Shown here one piece after another: positions 31,795 to 43,700 of a stretch of DNA of 64,000 bases. The translations under genes and the position numbers were made by a program. The stretch is taken from positions 11,430,727-11,494,726 of the forward strand of contig NC_091390.1 of the NCBI RefSeq assembly GCF_038502225.1, written 5' to 3'. The stretch comes from Cherax quadricarinatus (lineage: Eukaryota > Arthropoda > Malacostraca > Decapoda > Parastacidae). Below the pieces are notes generated by a model. It searched no databases and was not told the DNA's origin. It saw only the letters and a program-made list of their open reading frames with translations. Position 1 is the stretch's first letter. Each line of letters begins with the position of its first letter.

Positions 31795-33110
31795 GGGAGA
31801 TTGACTGGGAAAACCTGGAGCCACATGGGGGTCCCAAAACATGGAGAGCCAGGATGTTGGACGAGGTGCTGGAAAACCTCATGCACCAACATGTTAAGGA
31901 CACTACCAGAGTGAGAGGGGAGGATGAACCAGCAAGATTGGACCTTGTGTTCACCCTGAGCAGCTCAGATATTGAGGACATCAAGTATGAGAGTCCCCTA
32001 GGAGCTAGAGACCACGTGGTTCTGTGCTTTGAATGCATAGTAGAGCTGCAAGTGGAGAGAATAACAGGAGTTGAATGGGAAAAGCCTGACTATAAAAGAG
32101 GGGACTACATAGGGTTGAAGAACTTCCTGCGGGAGGTCCAGTGGGACAGAGAACTGGCAGGAAAGCCAGTAAATGAAATGATGGAATATGTAACAACAAA
32201 ATGCAAGGAGGCAGTGGAAAGGTTTATTCCCAAGGGCAACAGTAACAACGGGAAGACCAGAACGAGCCCCTGGTTTACCCGACGGTGTAAGGAGGCAAAA
32301 ACAAAGTGCAATAGAGAATGGAAGAAGTACAGAAGGCAGAGAACACACGAAAATAGGGAGATCTGTCGCAGAGCCAGGAGTGAGTACGCACAGGTAAGGA
32401 GGGAGGCCCAGCGACAGTATGAAAATGACATAGCATCGAGAATCAAGACTGACCCGAAACTGTTGTATAGCCACATCAGGAGGAAGACAACAGTCAAAGA
32501 CCAGGTGATCAGATTAAGGACAGAAGGTGGAGAACTCACAAGAAATGATCAGGAGGTATGTGAGGAGCTGAACAGGAGATTTAAGGAAGTTTTTACAGTA
32601 GAGACAGGAAGGGCTGTGGGAAGACAGCACAGAAGGGAACATCAAGAGGGAATATACCAACAAGTGTTGGATGACATACGAACAACTGAGGAGGAGGTGA
32701 AGAAGCTCTTAAGTGACCTTGACACCTCAAAGGCGATGGAACCGGACAACATCTCCCCATGGGTCCTTAGAGAAGGAGCAGAGATCCTGTGCGTGCCTCT
32801 AACCACAATCTTCAACACATCCCTTGAAACTGGGCAACTACCTGAGAAATGGAAGACAGCTAATGTAGTCCCCATATTTAAGAAAGGAAACAGAAACGAG
32901 GCACTAAACTACAGACCTGTGTCTCTGACATGTATTGTGTGCAAAGTCATGGAGAAGATTATCAGGAGGAGAGTGGTTGAACACCTGGAAAGGAACAAGA
33001 TTATAAATGAAAACCAGCATGGGTTCATGGAAGGCAAATCTTGTATCACAAACCTCCTGGAGTTTTATGACAAGGTAACAGAAGTAAGACACGAGAGAGA
33101 GGGGTGGTAG
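31792..33110 (+). pseudogene. Retrotransposon pol, part 1: endonuclease end, linker, RT fingers
   Basis: The frame is open from about 31792, upstream of the first ATG at 31854, so that ATG is not a true start. It opens with WENLEPHGGPKTWRARMLDE, then LDLVFTLSSSDIEDIKYESP and GARDH, where the histidine matches the conserved SDH end of the endonuclease. A basic linker follows (SPWFTRRCKEAKTKCNREWK), then RT start motifs: ISPWVLREGAE, MPLTT-like spacing, WKTANVVPIFKKGNRNEALN, YRPVSLTCIVCKVMEKII and INENQHGFMEGKSCITNLL. It ends at a TAG (33108-33110) just before RT motif A because of a single-base frameshift in the GGGGTGGTAGG stretch. Confidence 0.88.
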
Positions 33111-34204
33111 GTTGCGTTTTCCTAGACTGCAGGAAGGCCTTTGACACAGTTCCCCACAAGAGATTAGTGCAGAAGCTGGAGGATCAGGCGCACGTAAAAG
33201 GGAGGGCACTGCAATGGATAAGGGAATACCTGACAGGGAGGCAGCAACGAGTCATGGTAAGTGAAGAGGTATCACAGTGGGCGCCTGTTACGAGCGGGGT
33301 CCCACAGGGGTCAGTTCTAGGACCAGTGCTATTTTTGATATATGTGAACGACATGATGGAAGGAATAGACTCTGAAGTGTCCCTGTTCGCAGATGACGTG
33401 AAGTTGATGAGAAGAATTAAATCGGACGAGGATGAGGCAGGACTGCAAAGAGACCTGGACAGGCTGGACATGTGGTCCAGCAACTGGCTTCTCGAATTCA
33501 ATCAAGCCAAATGCAAAGTCATGAAGATTGGGGAGGGGCAAAGAAGACCGCAGACAGAATATAGGCTAGGTGGACAAAGACTACAGACCTCACTCAGGGA
33601 GAAAGACCTTGGGGTGACCATAACACCGAGCACATCACCGGAGGCACACATCAACCAAATAACCGCTGCAGCATACGGGCGCCTGGCAAACCTGAGAATA
33701 GCGTTCCGATACCTTAATAAGGAATCGTTCAAGACACTGTACACTGTGTATGTTAGGCCCATACTGGAGTATGCAGCACCAGTCTGGAACCCACACCTGG
33801 TCAAGCACGTCAAGAAGTTAGAGAAAGTACAAAGGTTTGCAACAAGGCTAGTCCCAGAGCTCAGGGGAATGTCGTACGAGGAAAGGTTAAGGGAAATCGT
33901 ACTGACGACACTGGAGGACAGAAGGGTCAGGGGAGACATGATAACGACATACAAGATACTGAGGGGAATAGTCAAGGTGGACAGAGATAGGATGTTCCAG
34001 AGAGGGGACACAGGGACAAGGGGTCACAACTGGAAGCTGAAGACTCAGACGAGTCACAGGGACGTTAGGAAGTATTTCTTCAGTCATAGAGTTGTCAGCA
34101 AGTGGAATAGCCTAGCAAGTGAAGTAGTGGAGGCAGGAACCATACATAGTTTTAAGAAGAGGTATGACAAAGCTCAGGAAGCAGAGAGAGAGAGGATCCA
34201 GTAG
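33104..34204 (+). pseudogene. Retrotransposon pol, part 2: RT catalytic core and C-terminus
   Basis: Continues part 1 in another frame. VFLDCRKAFDTVPHKRL is motif A with its aspartate, SGVPQGSVLGPVLFLIYVND is motif B, and LFADDVKLM holds the catalytic FADD (33386-33397). The thumb region has SNWLLEFNQAKCKVMKIG and LGVTITPSTSPEAHINQI. The C-terminal domain has YVRPILEYAAPVWNPHLVK, LVPELRGMSYEERLREI, TLEDRRVRGDMITTYKILRG and FFSHRVVSKWNSLASEVVEA. All catalytic residues I can check are present. The frame ends at TAG (34202-34204). With part 1 it would be one ORF but for the frameshift near 33100-33110. Confidence 0.9.
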
Positions 34205-34282
34205 CGATCAGTGAAGAGGCGGGGCCAGGAGCTGAGTCTCGACCCATGCAACCACAATTAGGTGAGTACAATTAGGTGAGTA

Positions 34283-34658
<376 letters not shown>

Positions 34659-34742
34659 TAATCACAAGAGAAGCAGCTCACCTACAAGGAGAAAAAATAT
34701 AATTGCCTTAACCCTGGGATGGACAATAACATTATACACAGA

Positions 34743-37700
34743 GCAGAGGTCGGGAGCTGTGAGGGCGCCGAGGCAGGTAACAGCAGAGGTTGGGAGCTGT
34801 GAGGGCGCCGAGGCAGGTAACAGCAGAGGTTGGGAGCTGTGAGGGCGCCGAGGCAGGTAACAGCAGAGGTTGGGAGCTGTGAGGGCGCCGAGGCAGGTAA
34901 CAGCAGAGGTTGGGAGCTGTGAGGGCGCCGAGGCAGGTAACAGCAGAGGTTGGGAGCTGTGAGGGCGCCGAGGCAGGTAACAGCAGAGGTTGGGAGCTGT
35001 GAGGGCGCCGAGGCAGGTAACAGCAGAGGTTGGGAGCTGTGAGGGCGCCGAGGCACGTAACAGCAGAGGTTGGGAGCTGTGAGGGCGAGGCCGAACAGCA
35101 GAGGTTGGGAGCTGTGAGGTAACAGCAGAGGTTGGGAGCTGTGAGGGCGCCGAGGCAGGTAACAGCAGAGGTTGGGAGCTGTGAGGCCGCCGAGGCAGGT
35201 AACAGCAGAGGTTGGGAGCTGTGAGGGCGCCGAGGCAGGTAACAGCAGAGGTTGGGAGCTGTGAGGGCCGAGGCAGGTAACAGCAGAGGTTGGGAGCTGT
35301 GAGGGCGCCGAGGCAGGTAACAGCAGAGGTTGGGAGCTGTGAGGGCGCCGAGGCAGGTAACAGCAGAGGTTGGGAGCTGTGAGGGCGCCGAGGCAGGTAA
35401 CAGCAGAGGTTGGGAGCTGTGAGGGCGCCGAGGCAGGTAACAGCAGAGGTTGGGAGCTGTGAGGGCGCCGAGGCAGGTAACAGCAGAGGTTGGGAGCTGT
35501 GAGGGCGCCGAGGCAGGTAACAGCAGAGGTTGGGAGCTGTGAGGGCGCCGAGGCAGGTAACAGCAGAGGTTGGGAGCTGTGAGGGCGCCGAGGCAGGTAA
35601 CAGCAGAGGTTGGGAGCTGTGAGGGCGCCGAGGCAGGTAACAGCAGAGGTTGGGAGCTGTGAGGGCGCCGAGGCAGGTAACAGCAGAGGTTGGGAGCTGT
35701 GAGGGCGCCGAGGCAGGTAACAGCAGAGGTTGGGAGCTGTGAGGGCGCCGAGGCAGGTAACAGCAGAGGTTGGGAGCTGTGAGGGCGCCGAGGCAGGTAA
35801 CAGCAGAGGTTGGGAGCTGTGAGGGCGCCGAGGCAGGTAACAGCAGAGGTTGGGAGCTGTGAGGGCGCCGAGGCAGGTAACAGCAGAGGTTGGGAGCTGT
35901 GAGGGCGCCGAGGCAGGTAACAGCAGAGGTTGGGAGCTGTGAGGGCGCCGAGGCAGGTAACAGCAGAGGTTGGGAGCTGTGAGGGCGCCGAGGCAGGTAA
36001 CAGCAGAGGTTGGGAGCTGTGAGGGCGCCGAGGCAGGTAACAGCAGAGGTTGGGAGCTGTGAGGGCGCCGAGGCAGGTAACAGCAGAGGTTGGGAGCTGT
36101 GAGGGCGCCGAGGCAGGTAACAGCAGAGGTTGGGAGCTGTGAGGGCGCCGAGGCAGGTAACAGCAGAGGTTGGGAGCTGTGAGGGCGCCGAGGCAGGTAA
36201 CAGCAGAGGTTGGGAGCTGTGAGGGCGCCGAGGCAGGTAACAGCAGAGGTTGTGAGGGCGCCGAGGCAGGTAACAGCAGAGGTTGGGAGCTGTGAGGGCG
36301 CCGAGGCAGGTAACAGCAGAGGTTGGGAGCTGTGAGGGCGCCGAGGCAGGTAACAGCAGAGGTTGGGAGCTGTGAGGGCGCCGAGGCAGGTAACAGCAGA
36401 GGTTGGGAGCTGTGAGGGCGCCGAGGCAGGTAACAGCAGAGGTTGGGAGCTGTGAGGGCGCCGAGGCAGGTAACAGCAGAGGTTGGGAGCTGTGAGGGCG
36501 CCGAGGCAGGTAACAGCAGAGGTTGGGAGCTGTGAGGGCGCCGAGGCAGGTAACAGCAGAGGTTGGGAGCTGTGAGGGCGCCGAGGCAGGTAACAGCAGA
36601 GGTTGGGAGCTGTGAGGGCGCCGAGGCAGGTAACAGCAGAGGTTGGGAGCTGTGAGGGCGCCGAGGCAGGTAACAGCAGAGGTTGGGAGCTGTGAGGGCG
36701 CCGAGGCAGGTAACAGCAGAGGTTGGGAGCTGTGAGGGCGCCGAGGCAGGTAACAGCAGAGGTTGGGAGCTGTGAGGGCGCCGAGGCAGGTAACAGCAGA
36801 GGTTGGGAGCTGTGAGGGCGCCGAGGCAGGTAACAGCAGAGGTTGGGAGCTGTGAGGGCGCCGAGGCAGGTAACAGCAGAGGTTGGGAGCTGTGAGGGCG
36901 CCGAGGCAGGTAACAGCAGAGGTTGGGAGCTGTGAGGGCGCCGAGGCAGGTAACAGCAGAGGTTGGGAGCTGTGAGGGCGCCGAGGCAGGTAACAGCAGA
37001 GGTTGGGAGCTGTGAGGGCGCCGAGGCAGGTAACAGCAGAGGTTGGGAGCTGTGAGGGCGCCGAGGCAGGTAACAGCAGAGGTTGGGAGCTGTGAGGGCG
37101 CCGAGGCAGGTAACAGCAGAGGTTGGGAGCTGTGAGGGCGCCGAGGCAGGTAACAGCAGAGGTTGGGAGCTGTGAGGGCGCCGAGGCAGGTAACAGCAGA
37201 GGTTGGGAGCTGTGAGGGCGCCGAGGCAGGTAACAGCAGAGGTTGGGAGCTGTGAGGGCGCCGAGGCAGGTAACAGCAGAGGTTGGGAGCTGTGAGGGCG
37301 CCGAGGCAGGTAACAGCAGAGGTTGGGAGCTGTGAGGGCGAGGCCGAGGCAGGTAACAGCAGAGGTTGGGAGCTGTGAGGGCGCCGAGGCAGGTAACAGC
37401 AGAGGTTGTGAGGGCGCCGAGGCAGGTAACAGCAGAGGTTGGGAGCTGTGAGGGCGCCGAGGCAGGTAACAGCAGAGGTTGGGAGCTGTGAGGGCGCCGA
37501 GGCAGGTAACAGCAGAGGTTGGGAGCTGTGAGGGCGCCGAGGCAGGTAACAGCAGAGGTTGGGAGCTGTGAGGGCGCCGAGGCAGGTAACAGCAGAGGTT
37601 GGGAGCTGTGAGGGCGCCGAGGCAGGTAACAGCAGAGGTTGGGAGCTGTGAGGGCGCCGAGGCAGGTAACAGCAGAGGTTGGGAGCTGTGAGGGCGCCGA

Positions 37701-40700
37701 GGCAGGTAACAGCAGAGGTTGGGAGCTGTGAGGGCGCCGAGGCAGGTAACAGCAGAGGTTGGGAGCTGTGAGGGCGCCGAGGCAGGTAACAGCAGAGGTT
37801 GGGAGCTGTGAGGGCGCCGAGGCAGGTAACAGCAGAGGTTGGGAGCTGTGAGGGCGCCGAGGCAGGTAACAGCAGAGGTTGGGAGCTGTGAGGGCGCCGA
37901 GGCAGGTAACGCCGAGGCAGGTAACAGCAGAGGTTGGGAGCTGTGAGGTCGCCGAGGCAGGTAACAGCAGAGGTTGGGAGCTGTGAGGGCGCCGAGGCAG
38001 GTAACAGCAGAGGTTGGGAGCTGTGAGGGCGCCGAGGCAGGTAACAGCAGAGGTTGGGAGCTGTGAGGGCGCCGAGGCAGGTAACAGCAGAGGTTGGGAG
38101 CTGTGAGGGCGCCGAGGCAGGTAACAGCAGAGGTTGGGAGCTGTGAGGGCGCCGAGGCAGGTAACGCAGAGGTTGGGAGCGAGGCAGGTAACAGCAGAGG
38201 TTGGGAGCTGTGAGGGCGCCGAGGCAGGTAACAGCAGAGGTTGGGAGCTGTGAGGGCGCCGAGGCAGGTAACAGCAGAGGTTGGGAGCTGTGAGGGCGCC
38301 GAGGCAGGTAACAGCAGAGGTTGGGAGCTGTGAGGGCGCCGAGGCAGGTAACAGCAGAGGTTGGGAGCTGTGAGGGCGCCGAGGCTGGTAACAGCAGAGG
38401 TTGGGAGCTGTGAGGGCGCCGAGGCAGGTAACAGCAGAGGTTGGGAGCTGTGAGGGCGCCGAGGCAGGTAACAGCAGAGGTTGGGAGCTGTGAGGGCGCC
38501 GAGGCAGGTAACAGCAGAGGTTGGGAGCTGTGAGGGCGCCGAGGCAGGTAACAGCAGAGGTTGGGAGCTGTGAGGGCGCCGAGGCAGGTAACAGCAGAGG
38601 TTGGGAGCTGTGAGGGCGCCGATGCAGGTAACAGCAGAGGTTGGGAGCTGTGAGGGCGCCGAGGCAGGTAACAGCAGAGGTTGGGAGCTGTGAGGGCGCC
38701 GAGGCAGGTAACAGCAGAGGTTGGGAGCTGTGAGGGCGCCGAGGCAGGTAACAGCAGAGGTTGGGAGCTGTGAGGGCGCCGAGGCAGGTAACAGCAGAGG
38801 TTGGGAGCTGTGAGGGCGCCGAGGCAGGTAACAGCAGAGGTTGGGAGCTGTGAGGGCGCCGAGGCAGGTAACAGCAGAGGTTGGGAGCTGTGAGGGCGCC
38901 GAGGCAGGTAACAGCAGAGGTTGGGAGCTGTGAGGGCGCCGAGGCAGGTAACAGCAGAGGTTGGGAGCTGTGAGGGCGCCGAGGCAGGTAACAGCAGAGG
39001 TTGGGAGCTGTGAGGGCGCCGAGGCAGGTAACAGCAGAGGTTGGGAGCTGTGAGGGCGCCGAGGCAGGTAACAGCAGAGGTTGGGAGCTGTGAGGGCGCC
39101 GAGGCAGGTAACAGCAGAGGTTGGGAGCTGTGAGGGCGCCGAGGCAGGTAACAGCAGAGGTTGGGAGCTGTGAGGGCGCCGAGGCAGGTAACAGCAGAGG
39201 TTGGGAGCTGTGAGGGCGCCGAGGCAGGTAACAGCAGAGGTTGTGAGCTGTGAGGGCGCCGAGGATGGTAACAGCAGAGGTTGGGAGCTGTGAGGGCGCC
39301 GAGGCAGGTAACAGCAGAGGTTGGGAGCTGTGAGGGCGCCGAGGCAGGTAACAGCAGAGGTTGGGAGCTGTGAGGGCGCCGAGGCAGGTAACAGCAGAGG
39401 TTGGGAGCTGTGAGGGCGCCGAGGCAGGTAACAGCAGAGGTTGGGAGCTGTGAGGGCGCCGAGGCAGGTAACAGCAGAGGTTGGGAGCTGTGAGGGCGCC
39501 GAGGCAGGTAACAGCAGAGGTTGGGAGCTGTGAGGGCGCCGAGGCAGGTAACAGCAGAGGTTGGGAGCTGTGAGGGCGCCGAGGCAGGTAACAGCAGAGG
39601 TTGGGAGCTGTGAGGGCGCCGAGGCAGGTAACAGCAGAGGTTGGGAGCTGTGAGGGCGCCGAGGCAGGTAACAGCAGAGGTTGGGAGCTGTGAGGGCGCC
39701 GAGGCAGGTAACAGCAGAGGTTGGGAGCTGTGAGGGCGCCGAGGCAGGTAACAGCAGAGGTTGGGAGCTGTGAGGGCGCCGAGGCAGGTAACAGCAGAGG
39801 TTGGGAGCTGTGAGGGCGCCGAGGCAGGTAACAGCAGAGGTTGGGAGCTGTGAGGGCGCCGAGGCAGGTAACAGCAGAGGTTGGGAGCTGTGAGGGCGCC
39901 GAGGCAGGTAACAGCAGAGGTTGGGAGCTGTGAGGGCGCCGAGGCAGGTAACAGCAGAGGTTGGGAGCTGTGAGGGCGCCGAGGCAGGTAACAGCAGAGG
40001 TTGGGAGCTGTGAGGGCGCCGAGGCAGGTAACAGCAGAGGTTGGGAGCTGTGAGGGCGCCGAGGCAGGTAACAGCAGAGGTTGGGAGCTGTGAGGGCGCC
40101 GAGGCAGGTAACAGCAGAGGTTGGGAGCTGTGAGGGCGCCGAGGCAGGTAACAGCAGAGGTTGGGAGCTGTGAGGGCGCCGAGGCAGGTAACAGCAGAGG
40201 TTGGGAGCTGTGAGGGCGCCGAGGCAGGTAACAGCAGAGGTTGGGAGCTAACAGTGAGGTGAGGGCGCCGAGGCAGGTAACAGCAGAGGTTGGGAGCTGT
40301 GAGGGCGCCGAGGCAGGTAACAGCAGAGGTTGGGAGCTGTGAGGGCGCCGAGGCAGGTAACAGCAGAGGTTGGGAGCTGTGAGGGCGCCGAGGCAGGTAA
40401 CAGCAGAGGTTGGGAGCTGTGAGGGCGCCGAGGCAGGTAACAGCAGAGGTTGGGAGCTGTGAGGGCGCCGAGGCAGGTAACAGCAGAGGTTGGGAGCTGT
40501 GAGGGCGCCGAGGCAGGTAACAGCAGAGGTTGGGAGCTGTGAGGGCGCCGAGGCAGGTAACAGCAGAGGTTGGGAGCTGTGAGGGCGCCGAGGCAGGTAA
40601 CAGCAGAGGTTGGGAGCTGTGAGGGCGCCGAGGCAGGTAACAGCAGAGGTTGGGAGCTGTGAGGGCGCCGAGGCAGGTAACAGCAGAGGTTGGGAGCTGT

Positions 40701-43700
40701 GAGGGCGCCGAGGCAGGTAACAGCAGAGGTTGGGAGCTGTGAGGGCGCCGAGGCAGGTAACAGCAGAGGTTGGGAGCTGTGAGGGCGCCGAGGCAGGTAA
40801 CAGCAGAGGTTGGGAGCTGTGAGGGCGCCGAGGCAGGTAACAGCAGAGGTTGGGAGCTGTGAGGGCGCCGAGGCAGGTAACAGCAGAGGTTGGGAGCTGT
40901 GAGGGCGCCGAGGCAGGTAACAGCAGAGGTTGGGAGCTGTGAGGGCGCCGAGGCAGGTAACAGCAGAGGTTGGGAGCTGTGAGGGCGCCGAGGCAGGTAA
41001 CAGCAGAGGTTGGGAGCTGTGAGGGCGCCGAGGCAGGTAACAGCAGAGGTTGGGAGCTGTGAGGTCGCCGAGGCAGGTAACAGCAGAGGTTGGGAGCTGT
41101 GAGGGCGCCGAGGCAGGTAACAGCAGAGGTTGGGAGCTGTGAGGGCGCCGAGGCAGGTAACAGCAGAGGTTGGGAGCTGTGAGGGCGCCGAGGCAGGTAA
41201 CAGCAGAGGTTGGGAGCTGTGAGGGCGCCGAGGCAGGTAACAGCAGAGGTTGGGAGCAGTGAGGGCGCCGAGGCAGGTAACAGCAGAGGTTGGGAGCTGT
41301 GAGGGCGCCGAGGCAGGTAACAGCAGAGGTTGGGAGCTGTGAGGGCGCCGAGGCAGGTAACAGCAGAGGTTGGGAGCTGTGAGGGCGCCGAGGCAGGTAA
41401 CAGCAGAGGTTGGGAGCTGTGAGGGCGCCGAGGCAGGTAACAGCAGAGGTTGGGAGCTGTGAGGGCGCCGAGGCAGGTAACAGCAGAGGTTGGGAGCTGT
41501 GAGGGCGCCGAGGCAGGTAACAGCAGAGGTTGGGAGCTGTGAGGGCGCCGAGGCAGGTAACAGCAGAGGTTGGGAGCTGTGAGGGCGCCGAGGCAGGTAA
41601 CAGCAGAGGTTGGGAGCTGTGTGGGCGCCGAGGCAGCTAACAGCAGAGGTTGTGGGGCGCCGAGCTGTGAGCTGGAGGTCGCCGAGGCAGGTAACAGCAG
41701 AGGTTGGGAGCTGTGAGGGCGCCGAGGCAGGTAACAGCAGAGGTTGGGAGCTGTGAGGGCGCCGAGGCAGGTAACAGCAGAGGTTGGGAGCTGTGAGGGC
41801 GCCGAGGCAGGTAACAGCAGAGGTTGGGAGCTGTGAGGGCGCCGAGGCAGGTAACAGCAGAGGTTGGGAGCTGTGAGGGCGCCGAGGCAGGTAACAGCAG
41901 AGGTTGGGAGCTGTGAGGGCGCCGAGGCAGGTAACAGCAGAGGTTGGGAGCTGTGAGGGCGCCGAGGCAGGTAACAGCAGAGGTTGGGAGCTGTGAGGGC
42001 GCCGAGGCAGGTAACAGCAGAGGTTGGGAGCTGTGAGGGCGCCGAGGCAGGTAACAGCAGAGGTTGGGAGCTGTGAGGGCGCCGAGGCAGGTAACAGCAG
42101 AGGTTGGGAGCTGTGAGGGCGCCGAGGCAGGTAACAGCAGAGGTTGGGAGCTGTGAGGGCGCCGAGGCAGGTAACAGCAGAGGTTGGGAGCTGTGAGGGC
42201 GCCGAGGCAGGTAACAGCAGAGGTTGGGAGCTGTGAGGGCGCCGAGGCAGGTAACAGCAGAGGTTGGGAGCTGTGAGGGCGCCGAGGCAGGTAACAGCAG
42301 AGGTTGGGAGCTGTGAGGGCGCCGAGGCAGGTAACAGCAGAGGTTGGGAGCTGTGAGGGCGCCGAGGCAGGTAACAGCAGAGGTTGGGAGCTGTGAGGGC
42401 GCCGAGGCAGGTAACAGCAGAGGTTGGGAGCTGTGAGGTCGCCGAGGCAGGTAACAGCAGAGGTTGGGAGCTGTGAGGGCGCCGAGGCAGGTAACAGCAG
42501 AGGTTGGGAGCTGGGAGGGCGCCGAGGCAGGTAACAGCGGAGGTTGTGAGGGCGCCGAGGCAGGTAACAGCAGAGGTGGGAGCTGTGAGGGCGCCGAGGC
42601 AGGTAACAGCAGAGGTTGGGAGCTGTGAGGGCGCCGAGGCAGGTAACAGCAGAGGTTGGGAGCTGTGAGGGCGCCGAGGCAGGTAACAGCAGAGGTTGGG
42701 AGCTGTGAGGGCGCCGAGGCAGGTAACAGCAGAGGTTGGGAGCTGTGAGGCCGCAGAGGACCCTAACAGCAGAGGTTGGGAGCTGTGAGGGCGCCGAGGC
42801 AGGTAACAGCAGAGGTTGGGAGCTGTGAGGGCGCCGAGGCAGGTAACAGCAGAGGTTGGGAGCTGAGAGGGCGCCGAGGCAGGTAACAGCAGAGGTTGGG
42901 AGCTGTGAGGGCGCCGAGGCAGGTAACAGCAGAGGTTGGGAGCTGTGAGGGCGCCGAGGCAGGTACCAGCAGAGGTTGGGAGCTGTGAGGGCGCCGAGGC
43001 AGGGACCCGCAGAGGGTGGGAGCGGTGAGGGCGCCGAGGCAGGTAAGGGCGCCGAGCAGAGGTTGGGAGCTGTGAGGGCGCCGAGGCAGGTAACAGCAGA
43101 GGTTGGGAGCTGTGAGGGCGCCGAGGCAGGTAACAGCAGAGGTTGTGAGGGCGCCGAGCAGGTACCTGCAGAGGTTGGGAGCTGTGTGGGCGCCGTGGCT
43201 GGTAACAGCAGAGGTGGGGAGCTGTGAGGGCGCCGAGGCAGGTAACAGCAGAGGTTGGGAGCTGTGAGGGCGCCGAGGCAGGTAACAGCAGAGGTTGGGA
43301 GCTGTGAGGGCGCCGAGGCAGGTAACAGCAGAGGTTGGGAGCTGTGAGAGGCAGGTAACAGCAGAGGTTGGGAGCGTGAGGCGCCGAGGTAACAGCAGAG
43401 GTTGGGAGCTGGAGCTGTGAGGGCGCCGAGGCAGGTAACAGCAGAGGTTGGGAGCTGTGAGGGCGCCGAGGCAGGTAACAGCAGAGGTTGGGAGCTGTGA
43501 GGGCGCCGAGGCAGGTAACAGCAGAGGTTGGGAGCTGTGAGGGCGCCGAGGCAGGTAACAGCAGAGGTTGGGAGCTGTGAGGGCGCCGAGGCAGGTAACA
43601 GCAGAGGTTGGGAGCTGTGAGGGCGCCGAGGCAGGTAACAGCAGAGGTTGGGAGCTGTGAGGGCGCCGAGGCAGGTAACAGCAGAGGTTGGGAGCTGTGA

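Larger units (their letters stand above)
31792..34275 (+). mobile_element. L2/CR1-like non-LTR retrotransposon, best preserved copy
   Basis: This copy begins inside the apurinic-like endonuclease domain directly after a CA tract, runs through the linker, the reverse transcriptase and the C-terminal domain, and ends in a 3' UTR with GAAGAGGCGGGGCCAGGAGC and a short tandem tail of ACAATTAGGTGAGT. A long AC tract follows. The chemistry expected is target-primed reverse transcription in the nucleus. Loss of the 5' half (ORF1 and most of the endonuclease) and a frameshift make this copy non-autonomous. The clade call L2/CR1 rests on the C-terminal YVRPILEYAAPVWNPH block and on the 3' tail; a related Jockey-like clade is the alternative. 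Confidence 0.9.
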
